DNA of 64,000 nucleotides, from NCBI GenBank assembly GCA_964403335.1, contig CAYOFI010000005.1, positions 1 through 64,000 on the forward strand, written 5' to 3'. Source of the stretch: CAZYAK01 sp964403335 (GTDB lineage: Bacteria > Patescibacteriota > Gracilibacteria > Peribacterales > Peribacteraceae). The notes under the pieces were generated by a model. It saw only the letters and a program-made list of their open reading frames with translations. It was not told the origin of the DNA and made no database searches. The number at the start of each line of letters is the position of its first letter. Within the stretch, counting starts at the first letter, position 1. Positions 1 to 8,695 of this stretch are shown here, in pieces. The translations under genes and the position numbers were made by a program.

Positions 1-610
1 TGGTCGCCATACCCACGGCGATACCGACGGTGCCGTTCAAAAGGAGGTTCGGGATTTTGCTGGGGAGCACGCTCGGCTCCATGCGGGACCCGTCGTAGTT
101 GGGGACGAAGTCGACGGTGTCTTTCTCAATGTCATTGATGATGTCATCCGTGATCTTCTCCATGCGCGACTCCGTGTAACGCATCGCGGCGGCGCCGTCT
201 CCATCGATGGAACCGAAGTTTCCCTGGCCGTCCACCAGCGGATAGCGCATGGAAAATTCCTGCGCCATGCGGACGAGCGCTTCGTAGATGGATGAGTCGC
301 CGTGCGGGTGATACTTACCCATCACGTCACCGACGATGAGCGCGGACTTGCGGTACTTGGCGGCGGAGCGGAGCCCCAGCTGCTGCATGCCGAACAAAAT
401 GCGGCGGTGCACCGGCTTCAGACCGTCACGCGCATCAGGAAGAGCGCGGGACACAATGACGCTCATCGCGTAGTTCAAGTAGCTCTCCTCCATTTCCATC
501 ACAATCGGGCGCGGCAGAAGGCGTCCCAACGTGGAGAGCGTCTCACCACCTGCGGCGGGCAGTTCTTGAGGTTGTCCTTTGGCGTCGTCGTTCTCGGATT
601 TCTCAGGCAT
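1..610 (-). CDS. gyrA: DNA gyrase subunit A, N-terminal part (cut by window edge)
   Basis: Breakage-reunion subunit of DNA gyrase, which introduces negative supercoils as an A2B2 complex. Only the first ~203 codons lie in the window; the gene runs off the left edge. Read from ATG at 608-610 there is a ~25-residue variable leader, then MEESYLNYAMSVIVSRALPD, the helix-turn-helix and quinolone region GKYHPHGDSSIYEALVRMAQ, and RYTESRM, which carries the catalytic tyrosine that links to DNA. GNFGSIDGD after the quinolone region favours GyrA over ParC. Position 83 (E. coli numbering) is Ser and 87 is Glu, the wild-type pattern of many Gram-positive gyrases. No Shine-Dalgarno sequence precedes the ATG. 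Confidence 0.95.
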   Translation of the reverse strand, partial: MPEKSENDDAKGQPQELPAAGGETLSTLGRLLPRPIVMEMEESYLNYAMSVIVSRALPDARDGLKPVHRRILFGMQQLGLRSAAKYRKSALIVGDVMGKYHPHGDSSIYEALVRMAQEFSMRYPLVDGQGNFGSIDGDGAAAMRYTESRMEKITDDIINDIEKDTVDFVPNYDGSRMEPSVLPSKIPNLLLNGTVGIAVGMAT

Positions 611-683
611 GCGAAGGCAGGAAAATGTGCCCAAGAATGATACCTGTTTTCCCCCATTACGAAAGAGACTATCTCCCCGTCAT

Positions 684-2129
684 TTACTCTTCATCGTCAT
701 ATTCGTCCTCGTCCGGCTTTTTGAATTCTTCAGACCACGGTATGACTTTTGTGTCAATCGATCCATCCCCTTCCTGCCTCATGATCGTGCAAGTTTTCTG
801 CCCGTTCTTCCAGCTCAGCACATGCCATTTGTGGCCGTTATGCTCCACTGACTTGCAATCCAGGTGCGAAAAATCCCGCATGCGCTCGGCCGCTTCGGTC
901 TCCAAAATGGCGCCCCAACTGTTCTCCTGTTCCTCAGGAATACTGATGATGACCGTATTCGTGAACGGAGCAATCGCTCTTACGGACGAATCCACCGTCA
1001 CATACTGAATGTATCCTGGCTTGTTCTGCAACGCCTTGCGGCCAAGAACGATGCGGTTTTGTTTCAGCTTTTCCATCTTCTCCCGAATTTCAGGGCGCGT
1101 TCCCAGCACATCACGTGCACGTTGCGCCTTTTTGCTCACGGGAATCCGCGCATTGTGCCAGACATCGACGATGCCGTCGGGGTGTTTGCGCATGAGCGTG
1201 CCCACTTCCCCGCTTTTCGATTTTCTGACAATCAACCATGGGCTTTCGTCACCATCATCATAGACCGCTGGTGAGAGCGCCTGCTGCGGGACATCGCGAT
1301 TTTTCTCCGCTTTTTGTTCCCACGCTTTTGTGCGGCTCACAGTCTTGTCCATACCGGGCACGGGATCCTGCTGGTCCGCCACTTCGTACAACTCCATGTC
1401 ATAGACGGGACCGTCGGGACCGAATCCTTCCTTGAGGACTTCGTAGTTCACATATTGCACGCCTTTTTCATCCACTCGACCTTTGGTCCGTGAGCGGCCC
1501 AAGATAATGGGACGCACGGCCTTGTGTTGCAACGATTCATGCAATCTCTCGAACATGCCGCGCAAACCGCCGCCATCAGGACCGCAGAGCAGGACGGTAA
1601 GATCGTAGAGCGGCTGCTTGCCGATATCAGACGGCTTCCGCACCTGGCCGAGGATTTTTCGCGACAGTTGAAACTGCAACGACTTAAACGACGAATCAGT
1701 GCACACCCACAGCCCTCCCAAAAACATGGCAAAAAATTTCAACACCTTCGCCGCATGCGCAATATCCGCAGTACCTAGCTCCGACGCCGCCTCCTTGGCC
1801 AACTTCGATACCAGCGGCCGATGCCACGCGCCAATCTCCTGCATTTCCGCTACTTGCGTCAGGTGAGTATCTGCGGGGAGCGCGGTCGATGCACCAAAAA
1901 GATACTGCACACGAGCCGTCACGTCTTTTGGATCCGCGTTGCGGATATCTTTCAAAGGAATGTGCGGACCGGATTTCTGTTTCTCCTTCAAAAGCGATGA
2001 TACTTTATCGCCAACCTCCGTTCTTTCATCACGCACCGTTTCCTCCGCAATTGGCGTACCTCCCTTGCGCAATGTGCCCGCCTCCACGGCATCCGGTTCC
2101 CAGCCAAACTCTTTATCGAGCCTGAGCAT
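684..2129 (-). CDS. uncharacterised 481-residue protein
   Basis: I do not recognise this protein. It has no signal peptide; one mildly hydrophobic stretch (KVLKFFAMFLGGLWVC, around residue 130) could be a buried helix. The middle is mixed alpha/beta, the C terminus is very acidic (KPDEDEYDDEE), and Lys/Arg/Glu-rich segments suggest a soluble cytoplasmic protein. It lies downstream of rsmI's divergent start and upstream of gyrA on the same strand, 73 bp away, so it may be co-transcribed with gyrA. The start at 2127-2129 is the first ATG after the short divergent intergenic region. Codon use matches the neighbours, so it is a real gene of unknown role. Confidence 0.8.
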   Translation of the reverse strand: MLRLDKEFGWEPDAVEAGTLRKGGTPIAEETVRDERTEVGDKVSSLLKEKQKSGPHIPLKDIRNADPKDVTARVQYLFGASTALPADTHLTQVAEMQEIGAWHRPLVSKLAKEAASELGTADIAHAAKVLKFFAMFLGGLWVCTDSSFKSLQFQLSRKILGQVRKPSDIGKQPLYDLTVLLCGPDGGGLRGMFERLHESLQHKAVRPIILGRSRTKGRVDEKGVQYVNYEVLKEGFGPDGPVYDMELYEVADQQDPVPGMDKTVSRTKAWEQKAEKNRDVPQQALSPAVYDDGDESPWLIVRKSKSGEVGTLMRKHPDGIVDVWHNARIPVSKKAQRARDVLGTRPEIREKMEKLKQNRIVLGRKALQNKPGYIQYVTVDSSVRAIAPFTNTVIISIPEEQENSWGAILETEAAERMRDFSHLDCKSVEHNGHKWHVLSWKNGQKTCTIMRQEGDGSIDTKVIPWSEEFKKPDEDEYDDEE

Positions 2130-2167
2130 GGAAACATGCTACAATACAATCAAAATTTTGCAAGGAT

Positions 2168-2173
2168 TACACT
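2168..2173 (+). promoter_or_regulatory. -10 box TACACT placed for a leaderless rsmI mRNA
   Basis: TACACT ends exactly 6 nt before the rsmI ATG at 2180, so the transcript would start on or next to the start codon. No ribosome binding site is present. No good -35 box is visible; a second -10-like TACAAT lies about 30 bp upstream. Confidence 0.5.
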
Positions 2174-2179
2174 GCTTTT

Positions 2180-2884
2180 ATGCTCTCCATTGTTTCAACG
2201 CCCATCGGCAACCTCGGGGACATCACCCTCCGGGCCATCGAGACCCTCAAAAAGGCGTCGGCAATCGTGTGCGAAGACACGCGGGTAACGGGGAATTTGC
2301 TCAAACATTTGGAGATCGAAAAGAAAGAATTGATCAGTTTTCACGGGAATACGGATGCCGGGAAGGCGGACTACGTGATCGATCGATTGAAACGCGGTGA
2401 GCATTTGGTCTTGGTGAGCGACGCGGGAACGCCGGGCATCAGCGATCCGGGATACGTCGTGACATCCAAGGCTGCGGAGGCCGGCATTCAGATTGAAGTG
2501 ATCCCCGGAGCATCGGCGTTTTTGACGGCGCTCTCAGGGTCCGGATTACCGATCCATCAATTCGTGTACCTGGGATTTTTGCCGCTCAAGAAAGGACGTC
2601 AGACATTGCTGAAGTCTTTACCGGATGAAGAACGCACGATTGTCTTTTATGAATCCGTGCATCGCATCGAACGCACACTTGTGGATATCGCCGAAGCACT
2701 CGCCACTCAGCCCGACCGTCCCGTCGTCATCGGGCGCGAGCTGACAAAGATGCATGAGGAATTCGTGCGGACGACGGTGGCGGGTTTGCCGGACATCGCG
2801 AAGACGATCACGCAGAAGGGGGAATTTGTGGTGGTGGTTGGGGCCGTTCCACATCGCCGTGGAACGTCTGAAATGGCTCAGTGA
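2180..2884 (+). CDS. rsmI: 16S rRNA (cytidine-1402-2'-O)-methyltransferase RsmI
   Basis: SAM-dependent 2'-O-ribose methylation of C1402 in the decoding centre of 16S rRNA. The 234-residue protein has the tetrapyrrole-methylase fold signatures in order: IVSTPIGNLGDITLRA at the N terminus, CEDTRVTGNLL, LVSDAGTPGISDPGY around residue 80, VIPGASAFLTALSGSG, and FVYLGFLPLKKGRQ. The length is slightly below the usual ~280, because the C-terminal domain is short. The last codons (AVPHRRGTSEMAQ) are formed by a small palindrome (2845-2866), so the C terminus may have been rewritten by a repeat. Divergent from the gyrA-side gene. Confidence 0.95.
   Translation: MLSIVSTPIGNLGDITLRAIETLKKASAIVCEDTRVTGNLLKHLEIEKKELISFHGNTDAGKADYVIDRLKRGEHLVLVSDAGTPGISDPGYVVTSKAAEAGIQIEVIPGASAFLTALSGSGLPIHQFVYLGFLPLKKGRQTLLKSLPDEERTIVFYESVHRIERTLVDIAEALATQPDRPVVIGRELTKMHEEFVRTTVAGLPDIAKTITQKGEFVVVVGAVPHRRGTSEMAQ
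2845..2866. repeat. small palindrome at the 3' end of rsmI
   Basis: CGTTCCAC, a 6-nt loop, then GTGGAACG: a perfect 8-bp inverted repeat inside the last coding codons of rsmI. A close relative (CGTTCCA, 8-nt loop, TGGAACG) sits at the same place in rsmA, at 63866-63887. Confidence 0.7.
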
Positions 2885-2962
2885 AAAGGAAAAACTAATC
2901 ACATCGATATTATCCGTAGAAATGCCGCAGCAATGCGTCGATCGCGATTCTATCGTTGCCTC

Positions 2963-3520
2963 ATGCAGAAATGGCATCGACGTTCTATACGCCTACCCCG
3001 GCACGATTACACGAACGGCACATATTTTGTCACGATTTGCACACAACAAAGATCGTGCATATTCGGCGAAATTATCACCGTCACTGCAGGGGCACGGCAT
3101 GCCGTGCCCCTGCGTGGCGTATCCCAACAGGCTGTGCCCCTGCACAATGAATATGGAAAAATTGTCGATCGTTGCCTCCGGGATATTCCGTTGCATTTTC
3201 CATCCGCGTCCATCGATGCGTACGTCATCATGCCCAATCACATCCATATGATCATCACCTGTCGTGGGGGCACGGCATGCCGTGCCCCCACGACACGACA
3301 ATTCAGCCAACCCATCGCCGGTTCATTGGCGACGATCATTGGTGCATTCAAATCCGCAACCACACGTCTGATCCGCGCCGCAGGTTATTGCGGGGTCGTT
3401 TGGCAGCGGAATTACCATGAATCATGTGTGCGAACACAAAACGATTTATTACGAATACGCCGGTATATCCACATGAATCCGCAAAATTGGCAGAATGATT
3501 CACAATTCCACAAATCGTAG
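2963..3520 (+). CDS. REP-associated tyrosine transposase (RAYT, TnpA_REP family)
   Basis: Single-domain Y1 (HuH) transposase of the kind that mobilises REP palindromes. Diagnostic motifs: RRSIRLPRHDYTNGTYFVTI near the N terminus, the HuH motif inside YVIMPNHIHMIIT, and RRYIHMNPQNW with the nucleophilic tyrosine. The gene itself contains two full REP palindromes read in frame (3086-3113, encoding GARHAVPL; 3260-3295, encoding GTACRAPT) and one decayed copy near 3129-3143; its TAG stop lies inside a third palindrome. An ATG at 2933 would add ten residues; the RAYT consensus begins close to residue 1 of the start chosen here. The insertions fall between conserved blocks, so activity may be retained. 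Confidence 0.88.
   Translation: MQKWHRRSIRLPRHDYTNGTYFVTICTQQRSCIFGEIITVTAGARHAVPLRGVSQQAVPLHNEYGKIVDRCLRDIPLHFPSASIDAYVIMPNHIHMIITCRGGTACRAPTTRQFSQPIAGSLATIIGAFKSATTRLIRAAGYCGVVWQRNYHESCVRTQNDLLRIRRYIHMNPQNWQNDSQFHKS
3086..3113. repeat. REP palindrome, family A, copy 1 (in frame in RAYT gene)
   Basis: 28-bp perfect palindrome centred on GGGCACGGCATGCCGTGCCC. It is read as GARHAVPL within the transposase. Confidence 0.9.
3260..3295. repeat. REP palindrome, family A, copy 2 (in frame in RAYT gene)
   Basis: 36-bp perfect palindrome with the same core as copy 1 but read in another frame, as GGTACRAPT. The flanking bases differ from copy 1 yet still pair, so each copy has its own outer stem. 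Confidence 0.9.
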
Positions 3521-3547
3521 GGGCACGGCATGCCGTGCCCCTACGAT
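3514..3547. repeat. REP palindrome, family A, copy 3 (over the RAYT stop codon)
   Basis: 34-bp perfect palindrome with the family A core. The TAG stop of the transposase gene (3518-3520) is part of the left arm. It also separates the convergent M23 peptidase gene and could stop transcription, although no T run follows. Confidence 0.9.
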
Positions 3548-3562
3548 CTTAATCGACCCGTT

Positions 3563-4858
3563 CTACGCCCGCCCCCCCAACGGATCCACATGCACCCCGT
3601 TGCGCATCACCTCAAAATGGAGATGGGGACCTGTCGTCATGGGACCGGCACCGTGCGTTCCGGGCATTCCGCCCGAAAGCCCGATAACCTCGCCGCGACG
3701 GACGTCGTCACCGGTTTGCACCGCAAAGGATGAGAGATGTCCGTAGAGCGTGGCATACCCGTCACGATGACCGATCAGGATGTACGAGAATCCCTTCGCG
3801 CCTCCATCGCGCGCCAAGAAGACCACGCCATCCGCGGCGGAGACGACGGACGAGCCCTGCGGCGCGGCAATATCCTGGCCGTTATGCGGCACGCCGAAGT
3901 ATCGCTGGTAACTGGCCTGGCGGAAACGGGCGGACAGAGCGCCGATCACCGGCCACCCGAAGGATGCCGTGCCTCTGGCTTGATTGTCATAGCGGTCGGG
4001 ACGCGATTCCCGCAGTCCTTTCTGGATCAGTTCGCGTTCGGCCTTGGCGCGGATGCGCGCGTCGATCTGCGCCAGCTCGCCTTGCATGCGCAGCACCTCG
4101 GCCTGCACGGCGGCGGTCTCGGCGCGGATCTCCGCCAACTGCGCGTCGCTCACGGTCAGACTTTTTTCCGCAAGCGCGTGACGCGCATCCACCTCCCTGT
4201 ATTCCTTCAAGACTTTGTCACGCTCGGTCTGCAAAGCGACAAGGCGGTCCGTGAGCGTGCCCGCTGCCGCGCGGAGTTTTTCTTGCGAAAGAATCGCGGT
4301 CTCGCGGGAGCGTTGCAGCGCGACTGTCAGTTCCCGCTGGGCGGACGCCAGGGCGGCGCTGCGTAAATCCGTATCGACCCCCGACCCCAACGACCCCCCG
4401 CCAAACAACCTGCGCGTGACCATGCCGCTGACACTGGGACCCGTGTGCACGGTGATACCGCGCGCATAGGCCTCGCGCACGAAAGAGACTAACCGTTCGC
4501 GTTCGCGCGTCTCGGCTTCGGCGGTCCGCTCTTCCTGCATCGCCAATGCATCGGCGCGATTGCTGATGTTGCGGATGGATTCCAAGGTGAGAGCGACTTC
4601 CCGGCGCAAGCGCTGCTTCTCCCGGTCCAATTCGCGCAGCCGCACGGCAGTCGTTTCCTCGATGCGTTCCTGCACGCGTTGTTTTTGACTGATCGTGGCA
4701 CTGTCGCGGTAACCGTCTTTCGCTTCCTCCAGCACGCTCTGCATCCGGTCGGCAGCCTCCTCACGCGTCAGCGTCCGGAGCGTCGCCGCCAGCGGCGTAA
4801 TCGTGGTCACGCACAGCAGTAACGCCGTGATGACGAGGATGCGGTGAAGAATGTGCAT
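3563..4858 (-). CDS. murein hydrolase activator / M23 peptidase with coiled coil (EnvC/NlpD-like)
   Basis: Secreted peptidoglycan-hydrolysing or hydrolase-activating protein of 431 residues. Signal peptide at residues 1-24 (MHILHRILVITALLLCVTTI...). Residues ~30-290 form long coiled coils rich in Glu, Arg, Gln and Ala. The C-terminal LytM/M23 domain (~residue 300 on) begins at FGWPVIGALSARF and has the zinc ligands of an active enzyme: HNGQDIA and HLHFEV, with GHRDGYATLYGHLSSF between them. Active-type ligands argue for true endopeptidase activity, unlike EnvC itself. The architecture fits a cell-separation protein acting at the septum. Convergent with the RAYT gene. Confidence 0.9.
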   Translation of the reverse strand: MHILHRILVITALLLCVTTITPLAATLRTLTREEAADRMQSVLEEAKDGYRDSATISQKQRVQERIEETTAVRLRELDREKQRLRREVALTLESIRNISNRADALAMQEERTAEAETRERERLVSFVREAYARGITVHTGPSVSGMVTRRLFGGGSLGSGVDTDLRSAALASAQRELTVALQRSRETAILSQEKLRAAAGTLTDRLVALQTERDKVLKEYREVDARHALAEKSLTVSDAQLAEIRAETAAVQAEVLRMQGELAQIDARIRAKAERELIQKGLRESRPDRYDNQARGTASFGWPVIGALSARFRQASYQRYFGVPHNGQDIAAPQGSSVVSAADGVVFLARDGGAKGFSYILIGHRDGYATLYGHLSSFAVQTGDDVRRGEVIGLSGGMPGTHGAGPMTTGPHLHFEVMRNGVHVDPLGGRA

Positions 4859-4925
4859 TTCTCCCTATTATAGCGGAAAAATGCCGTTTTTGGAACTGTC
4901 GCTGCAGGACCAATCCGTCGCCTTT

Positions 4926-6518
4926 TCAGGCCTGTCTGCGCCGCAGAATCGCCGCATCCAACCTCTGATCGCCCGTCGGCAACCGCACGCGAGAAAGACA
5001 CTCCGCCCATATCTCCACCTCTGCATCGGACACATTTCGAGTGAAATCCCCTGCAAACTTCACACTGGTCACATGCCGCATCCCCTCGAACAATGCGCTC
5101 TTGCGTGACGCGCTGATATTCGAACCAGCGCCACAATCTATAAGATTTAGATCCGTCACGGTTTTCCAGGAATTGATCAGCACTGTGAGGGCCGACTCAT
5201 CCAATAAATTCAGAATGGCATTTCTGTACAGATCAAGACTGCGCAATTCCGTGCGTTCGTCAAAAAAAGTGCGGATCTGTTCGGCATCCATTTCTTGCAG
5301 CTGATTATCCGAAACCGATAACGATCGCACTCCGCTGGAGCGGACTCTGAGAAACGCAAGATCTTCCACACATAACCCATGAAGGGACGTATTTTGCAAA
5401 TTCAGCGCGGTCAATCGCGGCCAGTTGACCGTCAGGTCATCTAACCTCTTTCCTTGCAACTCTCGCAAATCAAGCCCCCCAATGTTCAGCGAACGGAGAC
5501 ATGGCATGCTGTCAATCAATCTGCGCAAAACGGCTTCGGGCAATTGCTCCAAATCATTATCAGACAGATCCACACTCTCCAGATTTCCAAAGGCACCCAG
5601 AAGAGCATCCAGTTTTTCACGATTTCTTCGTCTTGCCAGACCAGTATCGGACAGTGATAGGCGCCGTAGGTGCGGCAGCGAAGACGCCAATTGCTGCATC
5701 TGATGCACAGGCACTTGCAGAATAGGCGAACCTCCTGCATCCACATCCGTCATTTTGGCCATGGCTCCGCAAAATGCTTGCCACTCTTCACCTGAAAATT
5801 GCGGAAAATAGGACAGAAAGGACACCGCGTACCCATGGGAGGAAACGGGATCCGGAATGCTGCGACCGATGAATGCACGCGCACCATCTTCACTGCTGAT
5901 AGTATCCAATCGTTCTCGCCGGAATGTGTGTCCCACAATTCCCCATTCTCGGCGACCCGGCAATGCGCCCAGCGCCGTGTTCCAGAGCGGTTCATACTCT
6001 TGCGGTACAGATGTCGGAATAGAGTGCACTTCCGCCCGCAGCCAGGCGACAAACGCCAGCATGGAATTTTTTCCTCCCCATTGTGCTTCCACAGCGGCAT
6101 CCCCCTCTTGCTCCTCCAGCCAATCCAGACCCGCAAGAAATTCATCATTCAATCCTCTGCAAAAATGCAGGAAGGACATTGGCTCTGATTCCTCTTCTAT
6201 GGCGGATTGATCGGCAGTCTCTGCGGGAACGGAAGTATTGCGGCCGGACTGCAACAGGGCAAATATGGCGTCCCGGGTTCCAGCGATTTCTAAGCCGGAG
6301 GCGAGATCCAAAAAGCCCGATTCCAGGCGTCTTTCCAGCTCACTTCTCTTCAGCGGCGCCATACGCAATGTATCCAGCGCTTCGCGCACCCCCACCATGA
6401 CCTCTCCAACAACAGCGTGCACTTCTTGATCATCCCCGCCCTCGGCATGCGAAAGGCGTGCCACAGCGGCCTGCACCACTGGCCGGAGAACTTCCTGTTG
6501 ATGAGGCGTCAAACGCAT
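4926..6518 (-). CDS. leucine-rich-repeat protein, function unknown
   Basis: Predicted 530-residue soluble protein. Residues ~1-280 are helical and acidic. Residues ~285-510 hold at least six irregular leucine-rich repeats: LPHLRRLSLSDTGL, FGNLESVDLSDNDLEQLP, MPCLRSLNIGGLDL, WPRLTALNLQNTSL, GVRSLSVSDNQLQEM, ELRSLDLYRNAIL, TVTDLNLIDCG. The pattern resembles long RI-like repeats. An upstream ATG at 6563 would add 15 residues, but it lies upstream of the -10 box TATAAT, so ATG 6518 is preferred. No signal peptide, so it would act in the cytoplasm, probably in protein-protein binding. Confidence 0.8.
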   Translation of the reverse strand: MRLTPHQQEVLRPVVQAAVARLSHAEGGDDQEVHAVVGEVMVGVREALDTLRMAPLKRSELERRLESGFLDLASGLEIAGTRDAIFALLQSGRNTSVPAETADQSAIEEESEPMSFLHFCRGLNDEFLAGLDWLEEQEGDAAVEAQWGGKNSMLAFVAWLRAEVHSIPTSVPQEYEPLWNTALGALPGRREWGIVGHTFRRERLDTISSEDGARAFIGRSIPDPVSSHGYAVSFLSYFPQFSGEEWQAFCGAMAKMTDVDAGGSPILQVPVHQMQQLASSLPHLRRLSLSDTGLARRRNREKLDALLGAFGNLESVDLSDNDLEQLPEAVLRRLIDSMPCLRSLNIGGLDLRELQGKRLDDLTVNWPRLTALNLQNTSLHGLCVEDLAFLRVRSSGVRSLSVSDNQLQEMDAEQIRTFFDERTELRSLDLYRNAILNLLDESALTVLINSWKTVTDLNLIDCGAGSNISASRKSALFEGMRHVTSVKFAGDFTRNVSDAEVEIWAECLSRVRLPTGDQRLDAAILRRRQA

Positions 6519-6543
6519 AAGTTGCAGTTTCGCAATTAGTAGT

Positions 6544-6572
6544 ATTATACAATATAAAAGCACTTAATACAA
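6544..6572 (-). promoter_or_regulatory. promoter of the LRR gene, TTGTAT-17-TATAAT
   Basis: On the minus strand, TTGTAT (6572-6567) and TATAAT (6549-6544) are separated by 17 bp. The start would be near 6537, about 19 nt before the ATG at 6518. It overlaps the divergent ruvA promoter region. Confidence 0.65.
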
Positions 6573-6584
6573 ATTCTAGCCTGC

Positions 6585-6590
6585 TATACT
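6585..6590 (+). promoter_or_regulatory. -10 box TATACT of ruvA
   Basis: TATACT ends 8 nt before the ruvA ATG, giving a leaderless or nearly leaderless transcript with no Shine-Dalgarno sequence. Confidence 0.55.
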
Positions 6591-6598
6591 TCGTCCCT

Positions 6599-7180
6599 AT
6601 GATTGCCCACTTACGAGGCACCGTGCACAAGTTGGAGCCGGGGGAAGCCACAATCGACGTGGGAGGGGTGGGGTACAAAGTGAGCATGCCCATCGACGCC
6701 TGGGACGCCGTGTCCGAAGGCGAACAGCGGATGCTCTGGATTTCCAGTTACATCCGCGAGGACCGGTTTGATCTGTATGGATTCTCCGACCGCTCGGGCC
6801 GGACGCTGTTTGAAGAATTTTTGAAGCTGCCGGGAGTCGGACCCAAGCTCGGATTGGAACTGAGCGCCGTCCCCCGCAGTCTTCTGCAACAAGCCGTCAT
6901 GCAAAACGATCCGGCGCTGTTGCAAAACATCAAAGGCGTCGGCAAAAAGACGGCGGAAAAACTGCTCTTGGAATTGCGATCCCTCCAAGAGAAACTGCCC
7001 GACATTTTGGTGGCGTCGGGAACGACATCATTCGCACGCAGCGAATTCGACCAAGACGCAATCGCCGCGCTCACCGCCCTCGGCTACGATGCCCAAACGG
7101 TCCTGCGCACCCTCAAAGATTTGCCCTCCGAACTCGCCACGACCGAAGATCGAGTCGCCGCCGCGCTCCGTGCCCTGTGA
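6599..7180 (+). CDS. ruvA: Holliday junction branch migration protein RuvA
   Basis: Binds Holliday junctions as a tetramer and recruits the RuvB motor. The 193-residue length is typical. N-terminal OB domain: MIAHLRGTVHKLEPGEATID and VGGVGYKVSMP. Helix-hairpin-helix pair around residues 70-130: FLKLPGVGPKLGLELSAV and NIKGVGKKTAEKLLLEL. The C-terminal RuvB-binding domain follows (DQDAIAALTALGYDAQTVLR). ruvB and ruvC are not adjacent. Its stop is followed by a tandem (actacccactgacc) stretch and then pgi, suggesting one transcript. Confidence 0.96.
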   Translation: MIAHLRGTVHKLEPGEATIDVGGVGYKVSMPIDAWDAVSEGEQRMLWISSYIREDRFDLYGFSDRSGRTLFEEFLKLPGVGPKLGLELSAVPRSLLQQAVMQNDPALLQNIKGVGKKTAEKLLLELRSLQEKLPDILVASGTTSFARSEFDQDAIAALTALGYDAQTVLRTLKDLPSELATTEDRVAAALRAL

Positions 7181-7223
7181 GTACTACCCACTGACCACTA
7201 CCCACTAGCCACTCATCGCCCCC

Positions 7224-8501
7224 ATGCTCCACCTCGACGTCTCCGCCGCGCTCGCCAAAGCCATCACACCCTCGATGGGCATCGCCAATCAGGAGATGTC
7301 CGCTTTGCACACCACCATGCGCCGTCACATTGAAGAATGGCTGACGGAACGGAGCGCGGGCGGACACGGCTGGTCCATGAACCCGTATGACCGTCAGGCC
7401 ATTTTGCGCGTGAAGGAGATGGCCATGCTGGTCAAAAGCTACGGCATCCGCACGGTCGTGTGGATCGGCATCGGCGGATCGGGGCTCGGCCCCCGCGTGA
7501 TCCAGGAAGTCTTCGAGACGGTGCAAGGTATGGAATTTCTGGTCGTCGATACCATCGACCCCGCCGTGCTCCAGCAATATCTCCAGATACTCGACTGGAA
7601 ACGCACGTTAATCGTCCCCGTCAGCAAATCGGGCGATACATTAGAGACGATGAGCGCCTTCTTCTTGTTCTACGACAGACTCCGCAAACAAAACCTGCGC
7701 CCGTCACGGCACATCGTGGCCATCACGGATCCGGAAAAAAGTAAGCTGCGGGATTTCTGTTTAGAGAAAGGTCTCCCGATGCTTGCGCATCCGACGAACG
7801 TCGGCGGACGGTATTCGATCTTCACGCCTGTGGGACTCTTCGCCTTGGCCCTTTTGGATGGTGACGTGAATGCGTTTACGCGCGGCGCCAAGGAGATGGA
7901 CACGCTCTGCCAAAAATCCAAGTCCGACGACAACCCTGCTGCACTCTTGGCCATGGTCCAGTATCTGCTGGATACCAAGCGCGGCTACCCGGCCCGCGTG
8001 ATCATGCCGTATTCGACGAGATTGCAGTCACTTGCGAGGTGGAATCAGCAATTGATCGCCGAAAGCCTCGGCAAGACCGAAAGTAAAAATCCCATCCCTG
8101 TCGCCGCCATCGGCACGCAAGATCAGCATTCGCTGTTGCAGCAGTGGATGGCCGGGCCGCGCAAGGCGTGGCACATCTTCATCCGCGAAGCCGACAAACC
8201 CCGCCTCTCCGTCCCCGCCGCCATCGCCGACGCCGGCTTCCCGCACCTGGCCGGCCGCTCCTTCAGCCAACTCCTCGACGCGTGCTTTGACGGCACCACC
8301 CGCGCGCTCACCTCCGTCAAACGCCCGCACGTGAGCCTGACGCTGGAGAAACTCGACGAGTTCCACCTGGGCCAATTGTTCTATCTGCTCCTCACCGAAG
8401 TCGTCTTCCTGGGCAAGCTCTACCGCATCGATCCGTACGGACAACCGGCGGTGGAGATTGGGAAGAAGATCACGAAAGATATTCTTTCTCGCAGCGCGTA
8501 A
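7224..8501 (+). CDS. pgi: glucose-6-phosphate isomerase
   Basis: Interconverts glucose 6-phosphate and fructose 6-phosphate. The 425-residue protein has two SIS-type domains. Signatures: VVWIGIGGSGLGPRVIQEVF (~residue 75), the phosphate loop VPVSKSGDTLETMSAF (~residue 130), and AESLGKTESKNPIPVAAIGT followed by QDQHSLLQQWMAGP (~residue 280), containing the catalytic Glu and His regions. It is shorter than the 550-residue enterobacterial enzyme but normal for the short bacterial/CPR form. The stop codon overlaps the left arm of a long inverted repeat. Confidence 0.93.
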   Translation: MLHLDVSAALAKAITPSMGIANQEMSALHTTMRRHIEEWLTERSAGGHGWSMNPYDRQAILRVKEMAMLVKSYGIRTVVWIGIGGSGLGPRVIQEVFETVQGMEFLVVDTIDPAVLQQYLQILDWKRTLIVPVSKSGDTLETMSAFFLFYDRLRKQNLRPSRHIVAITDPEKSKLRDFCLEKGLPMLAHPTNVGGRYSIFTPVGLFALALLDGDVNAFTRGAKEMDTLCQKSKSDDNPAALLAMVQYLLDTKRGYPARVIMPYSTRLQSLARWNQQLIAESLGKTESKNPIPVAAIGTQDQHSLLQQWMAGPRKAWHIFIREADKPRLSVPAAIADAGFPHLAGRSFSQLLDACFDGTTRALTSVKRPHVSLTLEKLDEFHLGQLFYLLLTEVVFLGKLYRIDPYGQPAVEIGKKITKDILSRSA

Positions 8502-8631
8502 TTACACCGAAGAAACAAGAAACAGTGAAGAAGCAAATCGCAATCGCCGAATGATCAAACATTCACATCATTGAATATTCGAAGATTGATCAATTGGAGA
8601 CTTTTTTGTTTCTTGTTTCTTCGGTGTAATT
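8500..8631. repeat. long inverted repeat between pgi and trxA
   Basis: Two perfect 24-bp arms (8500-8523 and 8608-8631; arm core ACACCGAAGAAACAAGAAAC) enclose an 84-bp centre. The centre holds further imperfect pairs such as GAATGATC and GATTGATC. The left arm overlaps the pgi stop; the right arm is followed by a T run, so it could act as a terminator. It belongs to the stop-anchored word-hairpin class described in the findings. Confidence 0.85.
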
Positions 8632-8668
8632 TTTTCGATGATTTCTAGGAACCTTTTTCAAAATCCCC

Positions 8669-8674
8669 TATACT
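8669..8674 (+). promoter_or_regulatory. -10 box TATACT upstream of trxA
   Basis: TATACT lies 21 nt before the ATG, just downstream of the inverted repeat, so trxA has its own short-leader promoter. Confidence 0.45.
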
Positions 8675-8695
8675 CATTCCCTCCTCCCCTGCCCT

